From positions 1 through 43,048 of the forward strand of contig JBFGCA010000032.1 in assembly GCA_041567315.1 (NCBI GenBank): DNA of 43,048 nucleotides, in the 5' to 3' direction. This stretch comes from JBFGCA01 sp041567315. GTDB taxonomy: Bacteria > Acidobacteriota > Thermoanaerobaculia > Multivoradales > JAHEKO01. The number at the start of each line of letters is the position of its first letter. The stretch's first letter is position 1. The translations under genes and the position numbers were made by a program. A model generated the notes under the pieces. That model made no database searches and was not told the origin of the DNA. It saw nothing but the letters and a program-made list of their open reading frames with translations. Of the stretch, positions 22,861 through 30,823 are shown piece by piece.

Positions 22861-25800
22861 ATGAGCTTCGACTGTCCGGCGCTGGAGCGCGAGATCCTGG
22901 AGTTCTGGGAGCGGGAGAGGTGCTTCCAGAAGCTCCTGGAGCAGAACCGCGGGAAGCCGCGGTGGTCGTTCCTCGACGGGCCGATCACCGCCAACAACCC
23001 GATGGGGGTGCACCACGCCTGGGGGCGGACCTACAAGGACCTCTTCCAGCGCTTCCAGGCGATGACCGGGCACGAGCTGCGGTATCAGAACGGCTTCGAC
23101 TGCCAGGGGCTGTGGGTCGAGGTCGAGGTGGAGAAGGAGCTGGGCTTCACCTCCAAGCGGGACATCGAGGAGTACGGGATCGACAAGTTCGTGGAGAAGT
23201 GCAAGGAGCGGGTGCTCAAGTACGCCGAGATCCAGACCCGGCAGTCGATCCGGCTCGGCTACTGGATGCGCTGGGACGACTCGTACTTCACGATGTCGGA
23301 CGAGAACAACTACACCATCTGGGCGTTTCTCAAGAAGTGTCACCAGCGCGGCGCTCTCTACCACGGGCACGACTCGATGCCCTGGTGCCCGCGCTGCGGC
23401 ACCGGGATCTCGCAGCACGAGATCCACGGCGAGGACCGGCCGGAGCTGACCCACGCCTCGCCGACGGTGCGCCTGCCGCTGCGCGGCCGCGCGGGCGAGT
23501 ACCTGCTGGTGTGGACGACGACGCCCTGGACGCTGACCTCGAACGTGGCCTGCGCGGTCCAGCCCGAGCTGAGCTACGCCCGGGTGCGCCAGGAGGGCGA
23601 GGTCTACTGGCTGGTCGCCGAGCGGGTCGCGGCGGTGATGGCGCGGCGGGGCGAATGCGAGGTGCTGGGCGAGGTAGCGGGCGCCGAGCTGGTGGGCTGG
23701 GAGTACGACGGCCCGTTCGACGACCTGCCCGCCCAGCAGGGAGTCGCTCACCGGGTCATCCCCTGGAAGGAGGTCTCGGCCGCGGAGGGCACCGGGATCG
23801 TCCACGTGGCGCCCGGCTGCGGCAAGGAGGACTACGAGCTGGGCCGCGAGCACGGACTGCCGGCGATCGGGCCGATCGACGAGGGCGGGGTCTTCGTCGA
23901 GGGCTTCGGCCCCTACACCGGCATGACGGCGGACGCGGCCGCCGAGCCGATCTTCGCCGCGCTGCGCGACAAGGACATCCTCTACGACCTCGAGGACTAC
24001 ACCCACTCCTACCCGATCTGCTGGCGCTGCAAGACGCCGCTGCTCTTCCGGCTGGTCGACGAGTGGTTCATCGACATGGGGAGCTACGACCCCGAGAGCG
24101 GGCAGGCCACGGGGCTGCGCCGCGAGATCATGGAGGTCACCCGGCAGACCCGCTGGATCCCCGAGGTCGGCCTCGAGCTCGAGCTCGAGTGGCTCCGCAA
24201 CATGCAGGACTGGATGATCTCCAAGAAGCGCTACTGGGGGCTGGCGCTGCCCATCTACCGGTGCCGGGAGTGCGGCGCCTTCGACGTCATCGGCAGCCGC
24301 GAGGAGCTGCGCGAGCGGGCGGTCGAGGGCTGGGAGGCGTTCGACGGCCACACCCCGCACCGGCCGTGGGTCGACGCGGTCAAGATCGCCTGCCCGGGCT
24401 GCTCGCGGCCGGTCGAGCGCATCCCCGACGTCGGCAACCCGTGGCTCGACGCCGGCATCGTGCCCTATTCGACGATGCACTACCGCACCGACCCCGCCTA
24501 CTGGGAGAAGTGGTTCCCGGCCGACTGGGTGTCGGAGAGCCACCCGGGCCAGTTCCGCAACTGGTTCTACTCGATCCTCGCCATGTCGACGGTGATGGAG
24601 AACCGGCCGCCCTTCAAGCTGCTCTTCGGCTACCGGCTGATGAAGGACGAGCACGGCGAGGAGATGCACAAGACCAAGGGCAACGCCATCGAGTTCAACG
24701 AGGCGGCGGAAAAGGTCGGCGCCGACCCCATGCGCTGGCTCTACGCCGCCCACAATCCGGACTACGACCTGTGGTTCGGCTACCACAAGATCCGCGACGC
24801 CTGGCGCGACTTCCTGGTGCTGTGGAACGTCTACCAGTTCTACGTCACCTACGCGCGGATCGACCGCTTCGACCCGGCGCGGGCCGACATCCCGCTCGCC
24901 GAGCGCTCGGAGCTCGACCGCTGGATCCTGTCGCGGCTCGGCAAGCTGGTGGCGAGCGCCTGGGACAACTACTCGGGCTACAGCGTCCACCTGTTCATGC
25001 GCGAGGTGAGCACGCTCATCGACGCGCTGTCGCGCTGGTGGCTCAGGCGCAGCCGGCGGCGGATCTGGAAGAGCGAGGACGACGCCGACAAGAGCGCCGC
25101 CTACCGGACGCTGTGGGACTGTCTGGTGACGACGGTCGAGCTGCTGGCGCCGGTGGTGCCATTCGTCACCGAGAAGATGTACCAGGAGCTGGTCCGCGAG
25201 GGGCAGCCCGAGGCGGAGGTCAGTGTCCACCTGCGCACCTTCCCGGCTCGTGACGCTTTCGCCGTCGACGAGGAGCTGCTGGCCGCCATGGAGGCGGTCC
25301 GCTCGCTGGTGGAGGTGGGCCACGCCGCCCGCAACACGGCGGGGATCAAGGTGCGCCAGCCGGTGCGCGAGCTGCGGGTCCAGACCGCCGATTCCGGGCT
25401 CGCCGGCCGCATCGAGCCGCACCTGGCCGTCGCTCTCGAGGAGCTCAACGTCAAGGACATCGCCGTGGTGGCGTCGGCCGAGGACGTCGTCCAGCGCACC
25501 GTCCGGCTCGACGGCAAGGTGGCGGGGCCCAAGTACAAGCGGCTGCTGGCGCCGCTCAAGGCCGCGCTGGCCGCCGCCGACGCCGCCGGGATCGAGCGCC
25601 GGGTGGCGGCGGGGGAGCCGGTCACGCTCGAGGCCGACGGCCAGCGGGTCGAGGTGCCGCCCGAGGAGATCCTGATCGAGAAGACCGCGGTCGACGGCTG
25701 GGCGATCGCCGAGAACCGCGACTTCCTGGTGGCGCTGGCGACCGAGCTCGACGACGAGCTGCGGCGCGAGGGCCGGGTCCGCGACCTGGTGCGCGGCATC

Positions 25801-26019
25801 CAGAACCTGCGCAAGGAGATCGGCCTCCACGTCGCCGACCGCATCCGGGTGACCTACGCCGCCCCGGACGACCTGGCGGCCGACATCGCCGCCCACCGCG
25901 GCTACATCACCGCCGAGATCCTGGCCACCGATCTCGAGCGGGCAGACGGGGCCGACCTGCCGCACCAGTTGGCGGTCGACCAGCGCCGCGTGGCGCTCGG
26001 GATCGAGAAGACCGGCTGA
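22861..26019 (+). CDS. ileS: Isoleucyl-tRNA synthetase, type-2-like, with GxHH signature
   Basis: The 1052-residue class I synthetase has the IleRS layout: Rossmann core, CP1 editing insertion (WTTTPWTLTSN; later the HVAPGCGKEDYELG region), anticodon-binding domain and C-terminal extension. The GYWMRWDDSYFTMSDENNYT segment and long C-terminus fit the eukaryote-like type 2 lineage. The HIGH signature is replaced by Gly49-Val-His-His52 (encoded at 23005-23016), the first and third positions being swapped. The KMSKS loop reads Glu-Met-His-Lys604-Thr605. No second ileS is present in the window, so whether this is the sole enzyme is unknown. GxHH in type 2 IleRS has been linked to extreme mupirocin resistance. 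Editing residues are intact as far as motifs show. Confidence 0.92.
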   Translation: MSFDCPALEREILEFWERERCFQKLLEQNRGKPRWSFLDGPITANNPMGVHHAWGRTYKDLFQRFQAMTGHELRYQNGFDCQGLWVEVEVEKELGFTSKRDIEEYGIDKFVEKCKERVLKYAEIQTRQSIRLGYWMRWDDSYFTMSDENNYTIWAFLKKCHQRGALYHGHDSMPWCPRCGTGISQHEIHGEDRPELTHASPTVRLPLRGRAGEYLLVWTTTPWTLTSNVACAVQPELSYARVRQEGEVYWLVAERVAAVMARRGECEVLGEVAGAELVGWEYDGPFDDLPAQQGVAHRVIPWKEVSAAEGTGIVHVAPGCGKEDYELGREHGLPAIGPIDEGGVFVEGFGPYTGMTADAAAEPIFAALRDKDILYDLEDYTHSYPICWRCKTPLLFRLVDEWFIDMGSYDPESGQATGLRREIMEVTRQTRWIPEVGLELELEWLRNMQDWMISKKRYWGLALPIYRCRECGAFDVIGSREELRERAVEGWEAFDGHTPHRPWVDAVKIACPGCSRPVERIPDVGNPWLDAGIVPYSTMHYRTDPAYWEKWFPADWVSESHPGQFRNWFYSILAMSTVMENRPPFKLLFGYRLMKDEHGEEMHKTKGNAIEFNEAAEKVGADPMRWLYAAHNPDYDLWFGYHKIRDAWRDFLVLWNVYQFYVTYARIDRFDPARADIPLAERSELDRWILSRLGKLVASAWDNYSGYSVHLFMREVSTLIDALSRWWLRRSRRRIWKSEDDADKSAAYRTLWDCLVTTVELLAPVVPFVTEKMYQELVREGQPEAEVSVHLRTFPARDAFAVDEELLAAMEAVRSLVEVGHAARNTAGIKVRQPVRELRVQTADSGLAGRIEPHLAVALEELNVKDIAVVASAEDVVQRTVRLDGKVAGPKYKRLLAPLKAALAAADAAGIERRVAAGEPVTLEADGQRVEVPPEEILIEKTAVDGWAIAENRDFLVALATELDDELRREGRVRDLVRGIQNLRKEIGLHVADRIRVTYAAPDDLAADIAAHRGYITAEILATDLERADGADLPHQLAVDQRRVALGIEKTG

Positions 26020-26037
26020 CGGCCGCGCGGACCGCGA

Positions 26038-26577
26038 TCAGAAGCCCGGCGCAGCCGGCGGTGTTGCCTCCGCCGGCGCCTCGTCCATCCCCATCGACCC
26101 CATCTCCATCGGGTTCATGTCGGTGTTCCAGATCTCGGCCTTGATCTTGAGGGCGCCCTCGGCGTCGCGGACGTAGACCGTCATGTACTTGCCCACGTCC
26201 GTGATGGGCTGCGGCATGCCCGGGACGGTCAGGTTGATGTTGAAGGTGCCGATCTCGATGACCTGGTCGCCGGCCTGCCAGACCTCGGTGGGGTCGCCCT
26301 CGAAGGAGTGGATCTCCATGCCGGCGGCCTTCATCTGCTCGTGCTGCAGCCGGAAGGCCTCGATCCCCTGCATCCGCGGGCCGTAGTTGGGCAGCGAGAT
26401 GGCGTCCTCGGCGTACATGGCGAGCATCGTCTCGACGTCGTTCGCCAGCATCGCCGCGGTCACCTTGTCGCCGAACGCCTCGACCTCCTGCATCAACGCC
26501 TCGTGGCTGCCGGCGGCGGCCGGCGCCGCCAGACCGAGGACCAGAAGAACCGCTATCACGCAACCAAGTGCACGCAT
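26038..26577 (-). CDS. Exported DUF4440/SnoaL-like protein
   Basis: The ATG at 26575-26577 follows GGAGGG and begins a signal peptide (MRALGCVIAVLLVLGLAAPAAA, cleavage near 22). The 179-residue product has the NTF2-like pattern: DKVTAAMLANDVETMLAMYAED, LPNYGPRMQGIEAFRLQHEQM, GTFNINLTVPG and KYMTVYVRDAEGALKIKAEIWN. The Met-rich, Ala/Pro-rich C-terminus (MEMGSMGMDEAPAEATPPA) is unusual. It is convergent with ileS (18-base gap) and divergent from the PEBP gene. A role in binding or as a degenerate enzyme is typical for such proteins. Confidence 0.8.
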   Translation of the reverse strand: MRALGCVIAVLLVLGLAAPAAAGSHEALMQEVEAFGDKVTAAMLANDVETMLAMYAEDAISLPNYGPRMQGIEAFRLQHEQMKAAGMEIHSFEGDPTEVWQAGDQVIEIGTFNINLTVPGMPQPITDVGKYMTVYVRDAEGALKIKAEIWNTDMNPMEMGSMGMDEAPAEATPPAAPGF

Positions 26578-26660
26578 TTCCAAACCCTCCATGGTGTTGA
26601 ATGGCGGCGAGCGTAGCACGGCCCTTGCGCCCGCACCCCCGGGCTGGCAGTGTATGGGGC

Positions 26661-27227
26661 ATGCACGAGGTAGTCGTGCGCGCGGCGGCGGCGCTGGCGA
26701 TCGTTGCGGCCTGGCCGGCCGGCGTGGCCGCGCAGGAAGGAGGGTCGGTGATGGCATTCACGCTCGAGTCGGAGAATTTCCAGGCCGGCGGGGAGATCCC
26801 GAGCCGCTTCACCTGCGAGGGGGCCGACGTCTCGCCGCAGCTGGGCTGGAGCGGTGCGCCGGAGGGCACCCGCAGCTTCGCGCTGGTCGTCGACGATCCC
26901 GACGCCCCCGACCCGAAGGCGCCGCGGATGACCTGGGTCCACTGGGTGCTCTACAACCTGCCGGCGACGGCCGCGGAGCTGCCCGAGGCGGTGGCGGCGG
27001 GCGATCTTCCGACCGGCACCCGGCAGGGCACCAACGACTGGAAGCGCAGCGGCTACGGCGGCCCCTGCCCGCCGATCGGCCGGCACCGCTACTTCCACAA
27101 GCTCTACGCGCTGGACGTCGAGCTGCCGGACCTGGGCGCCGCCACCAAGAAACAGCTCGAACGGGCCATGGAAGGGCACGTCCTGGGGATGGCCGAGCTG
27201 GTCGGGACCTACCAGAAGCAGGGCTGA
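26661..27227 (+). CDS. YbhB/YbcL-type PEBP (Raf-kinase-inhibitor-like) protein, exported
   Basis: The ATG at 26661 starts a signal peptide (cleavage near VAAQEGG). The 188-residue protein has the PEBP ligand-site motifs: DGxxxS-like CEGADVSPQLGW, VVDDPDAPDPKAPRMTWVHWVLYNLP, NDWKRSGYGGPCPPIGRHRYFHKLYALD, and a terminal HVLGMAELVGTYQK. Bacterial homologues are exported proteins of unclear role; the phosphate-like binding pocket is intact. It is transcribed away from the DUF4440 gene. Confidence 0.93.
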   Translation: MHEVVVRAAAALAIVAAWPAGVAAQEGGSVMAFTLESENFQAGGEIPSRFTCEGADVSPQLGWSGAPEGTRSFALVVDDPDAPDPKAPRMTWVHWVLYNLPATAAELPEAVAAGDLPTGTRQGTNDWKRSGYGGPCPPIGRHRYFHKLYALDVELPDLGAATKKQLERAMEGHVLGMAELVGTYQKQG

Positions 27228-27278
27228 GCAGGCAACCTCCGTCGGCTCGCCAACCACACCATCATGGGGTAGTTGTCA

Positions 27279-27307
27279 TTGACTCCCCCAAGATCTTGTG
27301 GTAGGCA
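27279..27307 (+). promoter_or_regulatory. Possible sigma70 promoter of the small membrane protein
   Basis: TTGACT (27279-27284) and TAGGCA (27302-27307) are spaced by 17 bases and lie about 30 bases before the TTG start at 27336. The -10 matches only three of six positions, so support is modest. Confidence 0.4.
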
Positions 27308-27335
27308 TGGCTCGGGAGGGGAAGCCGAGGCGCTC

Positions 27336-27563
27336 TTGAGCCTGCACTGGGGCAGTTTCCTGATCGGCGCGCTGACCACGCCTCTGCTGGTCCTGCTCGC
27401 CGTCGTCGCCCTGCGTCTCGTCGCGCGCCTGTCGGGCCGGCGCCGGTCCGGGCGGCTATCCGGCGCCGTCCGCGGCCTGCAGCCCCTGGACTTCACGCCC
27501 CGTCTGCTGCGCCGGCTGCGCCACGCCGACGAGCTCGACGAGGTCCGCGCCAAGGCGTCGTAG
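27336..27563 (+). CDS. Small hypothetical membrane protein
   Basis: The TTG at 27336 is chosen because GAGG lies shortly upstream and a promoter-like sequence precedes it; an upstream start at 27273 would overlap that promoter. The 75-residue product has one strong membrane helix (about 9-29, LIGALTTPLLVLLAVVALRLV) followed by a very basic tail (ARLSGRRRSGRL) and a short charged C-terminus. No family is recognised. It is convergent with the toxin gene (17-base gap). Confidence 0.5.
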   Translation: MSLHWGSFLIGALTTPLLVLLAVVALRLVARLSGRRRSGRLSGAVRGLQPLDFTPRLLRRLRHADELDEVRAKAS

Positions 27564-27580
27564 CGGCTCGCGCAGGGCGT

Positions 27581-27922
27581 CTACAGCTCGCCGAGCAGGC
27601 GGAGCTTCTCTTCCACCTCTCGGAGGATGGGTGGCGGCACAGCCTTCAGAAGCCGCACCAAACGGCGGTTGTCGATCGAGCGACTCTGGTCGATCATGAG
27701 TTCGCAGTTGCGTCGGTTGCCCGCCATTCCTCTGGGCAGCGGCACCCGGAGCAGGCTCTCGCCGGCCAATCGGGTCGTGCACGGCAGGACCCACGTGGAG
27801 GGATGCCCTACCTGGTTGAGAAGATCGGTCTGCACGACCAGCACCGGCCGGAGCTTGCCGGGCTCGGTTCCCCGGCGCGGCTCGAGGTCGGCCAGGTAGA
27901 GCTTGCCGCGCCGGATCTTCAC
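27581..27922 (-). CDS. MazF/PemK-family toxin (mRNA interferase)
   Basis: The 113-residue protein has the family start RRGKLYLADLEPRRGTEPGKLRPVLVVQ, including the catalytic Arg in the P-G-K-x-RPV segment. It continues with VLPCTTRLAGESLLRVPL and the C-terminal SIDNRRLVRLL. MazF-type toxins cleave mRNA at short sites when not bound by antitoxin. The GTG start overlaps the stop of the antitoxin gene (GTGA), the usual order of antitoxin first. It is about 110 residues, as expected; RNA sequence specificity cannot be read from sequence. Confidence 0.9.
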   Translation of the reverse strand: MKIRRGKLYLADLEPRRGTEPGKLRPVLVVQTDLLNQVGHPSTWVLPCTTRLAGESLLRVPLPRGMAGNRRNCELMIDQSRSIDNRRLVRLLKAVPPPILREVEEKLRLLGEL

Positions 27923-28188
27923 GAGTCCTCCGGCCGCTCGGCCACGAGACCTTCGGCGGCGAGATGGTCAAGCTCCTCCAGTTCGGGGTAGAGCGACTCA
28001 CGGGTTGCCAGGGAGGCCTCTCTGTAGGCTCGGCGCAAGCTCTCGCGATCGGTGACCTCTTTGAGCAGCCGCAGGCCGCGGCGTACCACTTCGACCTTGG
28101 TCTTGGCGTTCAGTTTGGACTGGAGCTCCAGGACCAGCTCCAGTTCTTTCCTGGGGAGGGTGATGCTGGACTTGGTATTGGATTTCAT
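27919..28188 (-). CDS. Ribbon-helix-helix antitoxin partner of MazF
   Basis: The ATG at 28186-28188 gives 89 residues; an in-frame GTG at 28213-28215 would add nine. The N-terminus SNTKSSITLPRKELELVLEL, then AKTKVEVVRRGLRLLKEV, is a CopG/MazE-like ribbon-helix-helix DNA-binding region. The acidic C-terminal part (YPELEELDHLAAEGLVAERPEDS) is suited to wrap the toxin. It precedes and overlaps the MazF gene, so the pair is a standard type II system. An inverted repeat at 28212-28231 just upstream is a plausible autoregulatory operator. Confidence 0.85.
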   Translation of the reverse strand: MKSNTKSSITLPRKELELVLELQSKLNAKTKVEVVRRGLRLLKEVTDRESLRRAYREASLATRESLYPELEELDHLAAEGLVAERPEDS

Positions 28189-28211
28189 ACCGCTAGGATA
28201 CCTCATTCGGC

Positions 28212-28231
28212 TCACGCTGTCGAGAGCGTGA
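28212..28231. promoter_or_regulatory. Inverted repeat, possible antitoxin operator
   Basis: TCACGCT (28212-28218) and AGCGTGA (28225-28231) form seven perfect pairs around a six-base centre. The dyad lies in the gap between the divergent antitoxin and SLC12-like genes, where ribbon-helix-helix antitoxins usually bind. If the GTG start of the antitoxin were used, the dyad would overlap its first codon. Confidence 0.5.
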
Positions 28232-28262
28232 TCCCCCGGGCCGTTCGGTAGGATCGGCCGCC

Positions 28263-30812
28263 ATGTCGAGCGGGCCGGGAGCCGCGCAGGGCGGCAAGCT
28301 GGGGACGTTTGCCGGCGTCTTTACGCCGAGCATCCTGACGATTCTCGGCATCATTCTCTTCCTGCGGGTCGGCTTCGTGGTCGGCGCCGCCGGGCTGCCG
28401 CGGGCGCTGGTCATCATCCTGATGGCCAACGCCATCTCGATCCTGACCAGCATCTCGCTTTCGGCGATCGCCACCAACCTGCGGGTCAAGGGCGGCGGCG
28501 ACTACTACCTGATCTCGCGAACCCTGGGGGTCGAGTACGGCGGCGCCCTGGGCCTGGTGCTGTTCCTGGCCCAGGCGGTGTCGATCGCCTTCTACGCCAT
28601 CGGTTTTTCCGAGGCGATCGTCAACCTGGCCGGGCTGGGGCTGCAGCCGATGGCCACCAAGGTGATCGCCGGGCTGGCGGTGGCGGCACTCTTCGTGCTG
28701 GCCTGGCTGGGGGCCGACTGGGCGACCAAGTTCCAGTACGTGGTGATGGCGGTGCTCCTGGCGGCGCTGGTGGCGTTCTTCGCCGGCGGCTTCGAGGCGG
28801 CCAGCGGTGAGCAGCTCCGCGCCAACCTGAAGCCCGCCTCCGGCGTGCCCTTCTGGGCGCTGTTCGCCATCTTTTTCCCGGCGGTCACCGGCTTCACCCA
28901 GGGGGTCAGCATGTCGGGCGACCTCCGCGAGCCCGGGCGCAGCCTGCCGCTCGGCACCTTCTCGGCGGTCTTGCTGTCGTTCGTGGTCTACGTGGCCGTG
29001 GCGGTGTTGTTCGCTGCCTCGCTGCCGGGCGAGCTGATGGTCGCCGACTACGCCTCGATGCGGCGGGTCTCCGCGGTCGCCTGGCTGATCGACGCCGGGG
29101 TGGTGGCGGCGACCCTGTCCTCGGCGATGGCCTCGTTTCTGGGCGCGCCGCGGATCCTCCAGTCGCTGGCCGCCGACAAGGTGTTCCCGCTGCTCAACCC
29201 CTTTGCGGCCGGTCACGGGCCCACCGGCAACCCGCGCCGCGGCGTGCTGCTGGCGGCGGGGATCGCCTACGCCACCATCGGGCTGGGCAACCTCAACACC
29301 ATCGCCTCGGTGGTGTCGATGTTCTTCCTGATCTCCTACGGGCTGCTCAACTACGCGACCTTCTTCGAGGCGCGGGCCAACAGCCCCTCGTTCCGGCCGC
29401 GCTTCCGGTTCTTCAGCGCCCGGCTGAGCCTGGCCGGGGCGCTGGCCTGCCTGGGGGCGATGCTGGCGATCAGCCCGACCGCGGGGGCGATCGCGGTGGT
29501 GGTGCTGTTCGCGCTCTACCAGTACGTGGCGCGGAGCGTCCAGGTCGAGCGCTGGGCCGACAGCTCGCGCTCGCGCCGGCTGCAGCGGGTGCGGGACGAT
29601 CTGCACGCGGTGCGCGGCGAGCTCGAGCACCCGCGCGACTGGCGGCCGGTGCTGCTGGCCTTCTCGGACAACCCCAACCGCCGGGCGCGGCTGATCCGCT
29701 TCGCCTCCTGGCTCGAGGGCGGTGCCGGGTTCACCACGGTGGTCCGGCTCGAGGAGGCCAGCGGCGCGGCCGGGCGTCGGCGGCGGGCCGAGGTGGAGGA
29801 GGAGCTGGCGGCCGAGATCACCCGCGAGGGACTCGACGCCTTCGTCAGGGTCGTGGTGACCGAGGACCCGGCGCGGGCGGTGCCGGTGGTGCTCCAGACC
29901 TACGGCCTCGGCCAGGTGCGGGCCAACACCGTCCTCCTCAACTGGTACGACCGCGACGACACCGCCGAGGAGCCCGGGCTCGAGTCCTATCTCGACTACG
30001 TGCGGCTGGCGCTGCGCTTCGGTCAGAACGTGGTGCTGCTGGCGGCGCGGCGGGCCGACTTCGAGGCCATCGAGAAGGTCCCGGAGAAGGAGCGCCGGAT
30101 CGACATCTGGTACGACGACGACGCCACCGGCCGGCTGATGCTGCTGCTGGCCTATCTGCTGACCCGCAGCGACCCGTTCGCCGAGGCCGGGATCCGCCTG
30201 TTCACCTCGGCTCGCCGCGGCGAGACCTACGCCCAGGCCACCGAGCGGCTCGGCCAGATGCTCGAAGAGGTCCGCATCGAAGCGACGCCGGAGGTCGTTG
30301 CCGACCCGGGACCGGCGACCGTGCTCGCTCAATCGCAGGGCAGCACGCTGGTCTTCCAGCCCTTCCGGCTCGAGCGCGGGAAGCTCTGCAACGTCTACGG
30401 CGGCGGCCTCGAGGAGGTGGTCCGCGAGCTGGGCGTCACCGCCCTGGTGAGGGCCAGCCAGGAGATCGAGCTCGACAGCCAGCCCGAGGAGGGGCGCCAC
30501 GCCGAGATCGCCGCCGCAGCCGACGCCGCCGACAGGGCCGCCGGCTTCGCCGCCGAGGCCGAGGCGGCGGCCGAGAAAGCTGCCACGACCGCAGCCAAGG
30601 CGAGGGAGACAGTCGAGGAAGCGGTCCGCGACGGCGACGCCGAGCGCCTTTCAGAGCTCGAGGCCGCCGCCGAGCAGGCCGAGAAGGAGGCCGAGAGCCT
30701 GCGCCGCCGCGCCGCCCGCGCCCGCGCCAAGGCCGACGCCGCCGCCCGCGAAGCCGCCGAGCTCAGCGGCCAGCCGCCGGAGGGGAGCGGGGAGCCGGTC
30801 GACCCGGAGTAG
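28263..30812 (+). CDS. SLC12-like (APC superfamily) transporter with coiled-coil tail
   Basis: The 849-residue protein resembles bacterial cation-chloride-cotransporter-type permeases. It starts FAGVFTPSILTILGIILFLRVGFVVG, the first helix pattern of SLC12 proteins, and contains about 12 membrane segments over residues 15-425 (including GGGDYYLISRTLGVEYG and FFAIFFPAVTGFTQG). The soluble C-terminal domain follows, with HxxRDWRPVLLAF-like and RRIDIWYDDDATGRLMLLLAYLL segments shared by the family. The last about 110 residues are an Ala/Glu/Arg-rich coiled coil (DAADRAAGFAAEAEAAAEKAA onward) not typical of the family. The likely substrate is K+/Cl- or an amino acid; it cannot be decided here. The start is ATG at 28263. 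Confidence 0.85.
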   Translation: MSSGPGAAQGGKLGTFAGVFTPSILTILGIILFLRVGFVVGAAGLPRALVIILMANAISILTSISLSAIATNLRVKGGGDYYLISRTLGVEYGGALGLVLFLAQAVSIAFYAIGFSEAIVNLAGLGLQPMATKVIAGLAVAALFVLAWLGADWATKFQYVVMAVLLAALVAFFAGGFEAASGEQLRANLKPASGVPFWALFAIFFPAVTGFTQGVSMSGDLREPGRSLPLGTFSAVLLSFVVYVAVAVLFAASLPGELMVADYASMRRVSAVAWLIDAGVVAATLSSAMASFLGAPRILQSLAADKVFPLLNPFAAGHGPTGNPRRGVLLAAGIAYATIGLGNLNTIASVVSMFFLISYGLLNYATFFEARANSPSFRPRFRFFSARLSLAGALACLGAMLAISPTAGAIAVVVLFALYQYVARSVQVERWADSSRSRRLQRVRDDLHAVRGELEHPRDWRPVLLAFSDNPNRRARLIRFASWLEGGAGFTTVVRLEEASGAAGRRRRAEVEEELAAEITREGLDAFVRVVVTEDPARAVPVVLQTYGLGQVRANTVLLNWYDRDDTAEEPGLESYLDYVRLALRFGQNVVLLAARRADFEAIEKVPEKERRIDIWYDDDATGRLMLLLAYLLTRSDPFAEAGIRLFTSARRGETYAQATERLGQMLEEVRIEATPEVVADPGPATVLAQSQGSTLVFQPFRLERGKLCNVYGGGLEEVVRELGVTALVRASQEIELDSQPEEGRHAEIAAAADAADRAAGFAAEAEAAAEKAATTAAKARETVEEAVRDGDAERLSELEAAAEQAEKEAESLRRRAARARAKADAAAREAAELSGQPPEGSGEPVDPE

Positions 30813-30823
30813 TCGCTAGGCCA

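Noticed and set aside
22816..25965. A 1049-codon open frame antisense to ileS
   Set aside because: The product is low-complexity with no domain, while the plus strand encodes a full class I synthetase; GC3-rich genes often give long antisense frames.
28212..30500. A 762-codon open frame antisense to the SLC12-like gene
   Set aside because: Composition is His/Gly/Arg/Gln-rich without a fold pattern, and the plus strand has clear membrane segments and family motifs.
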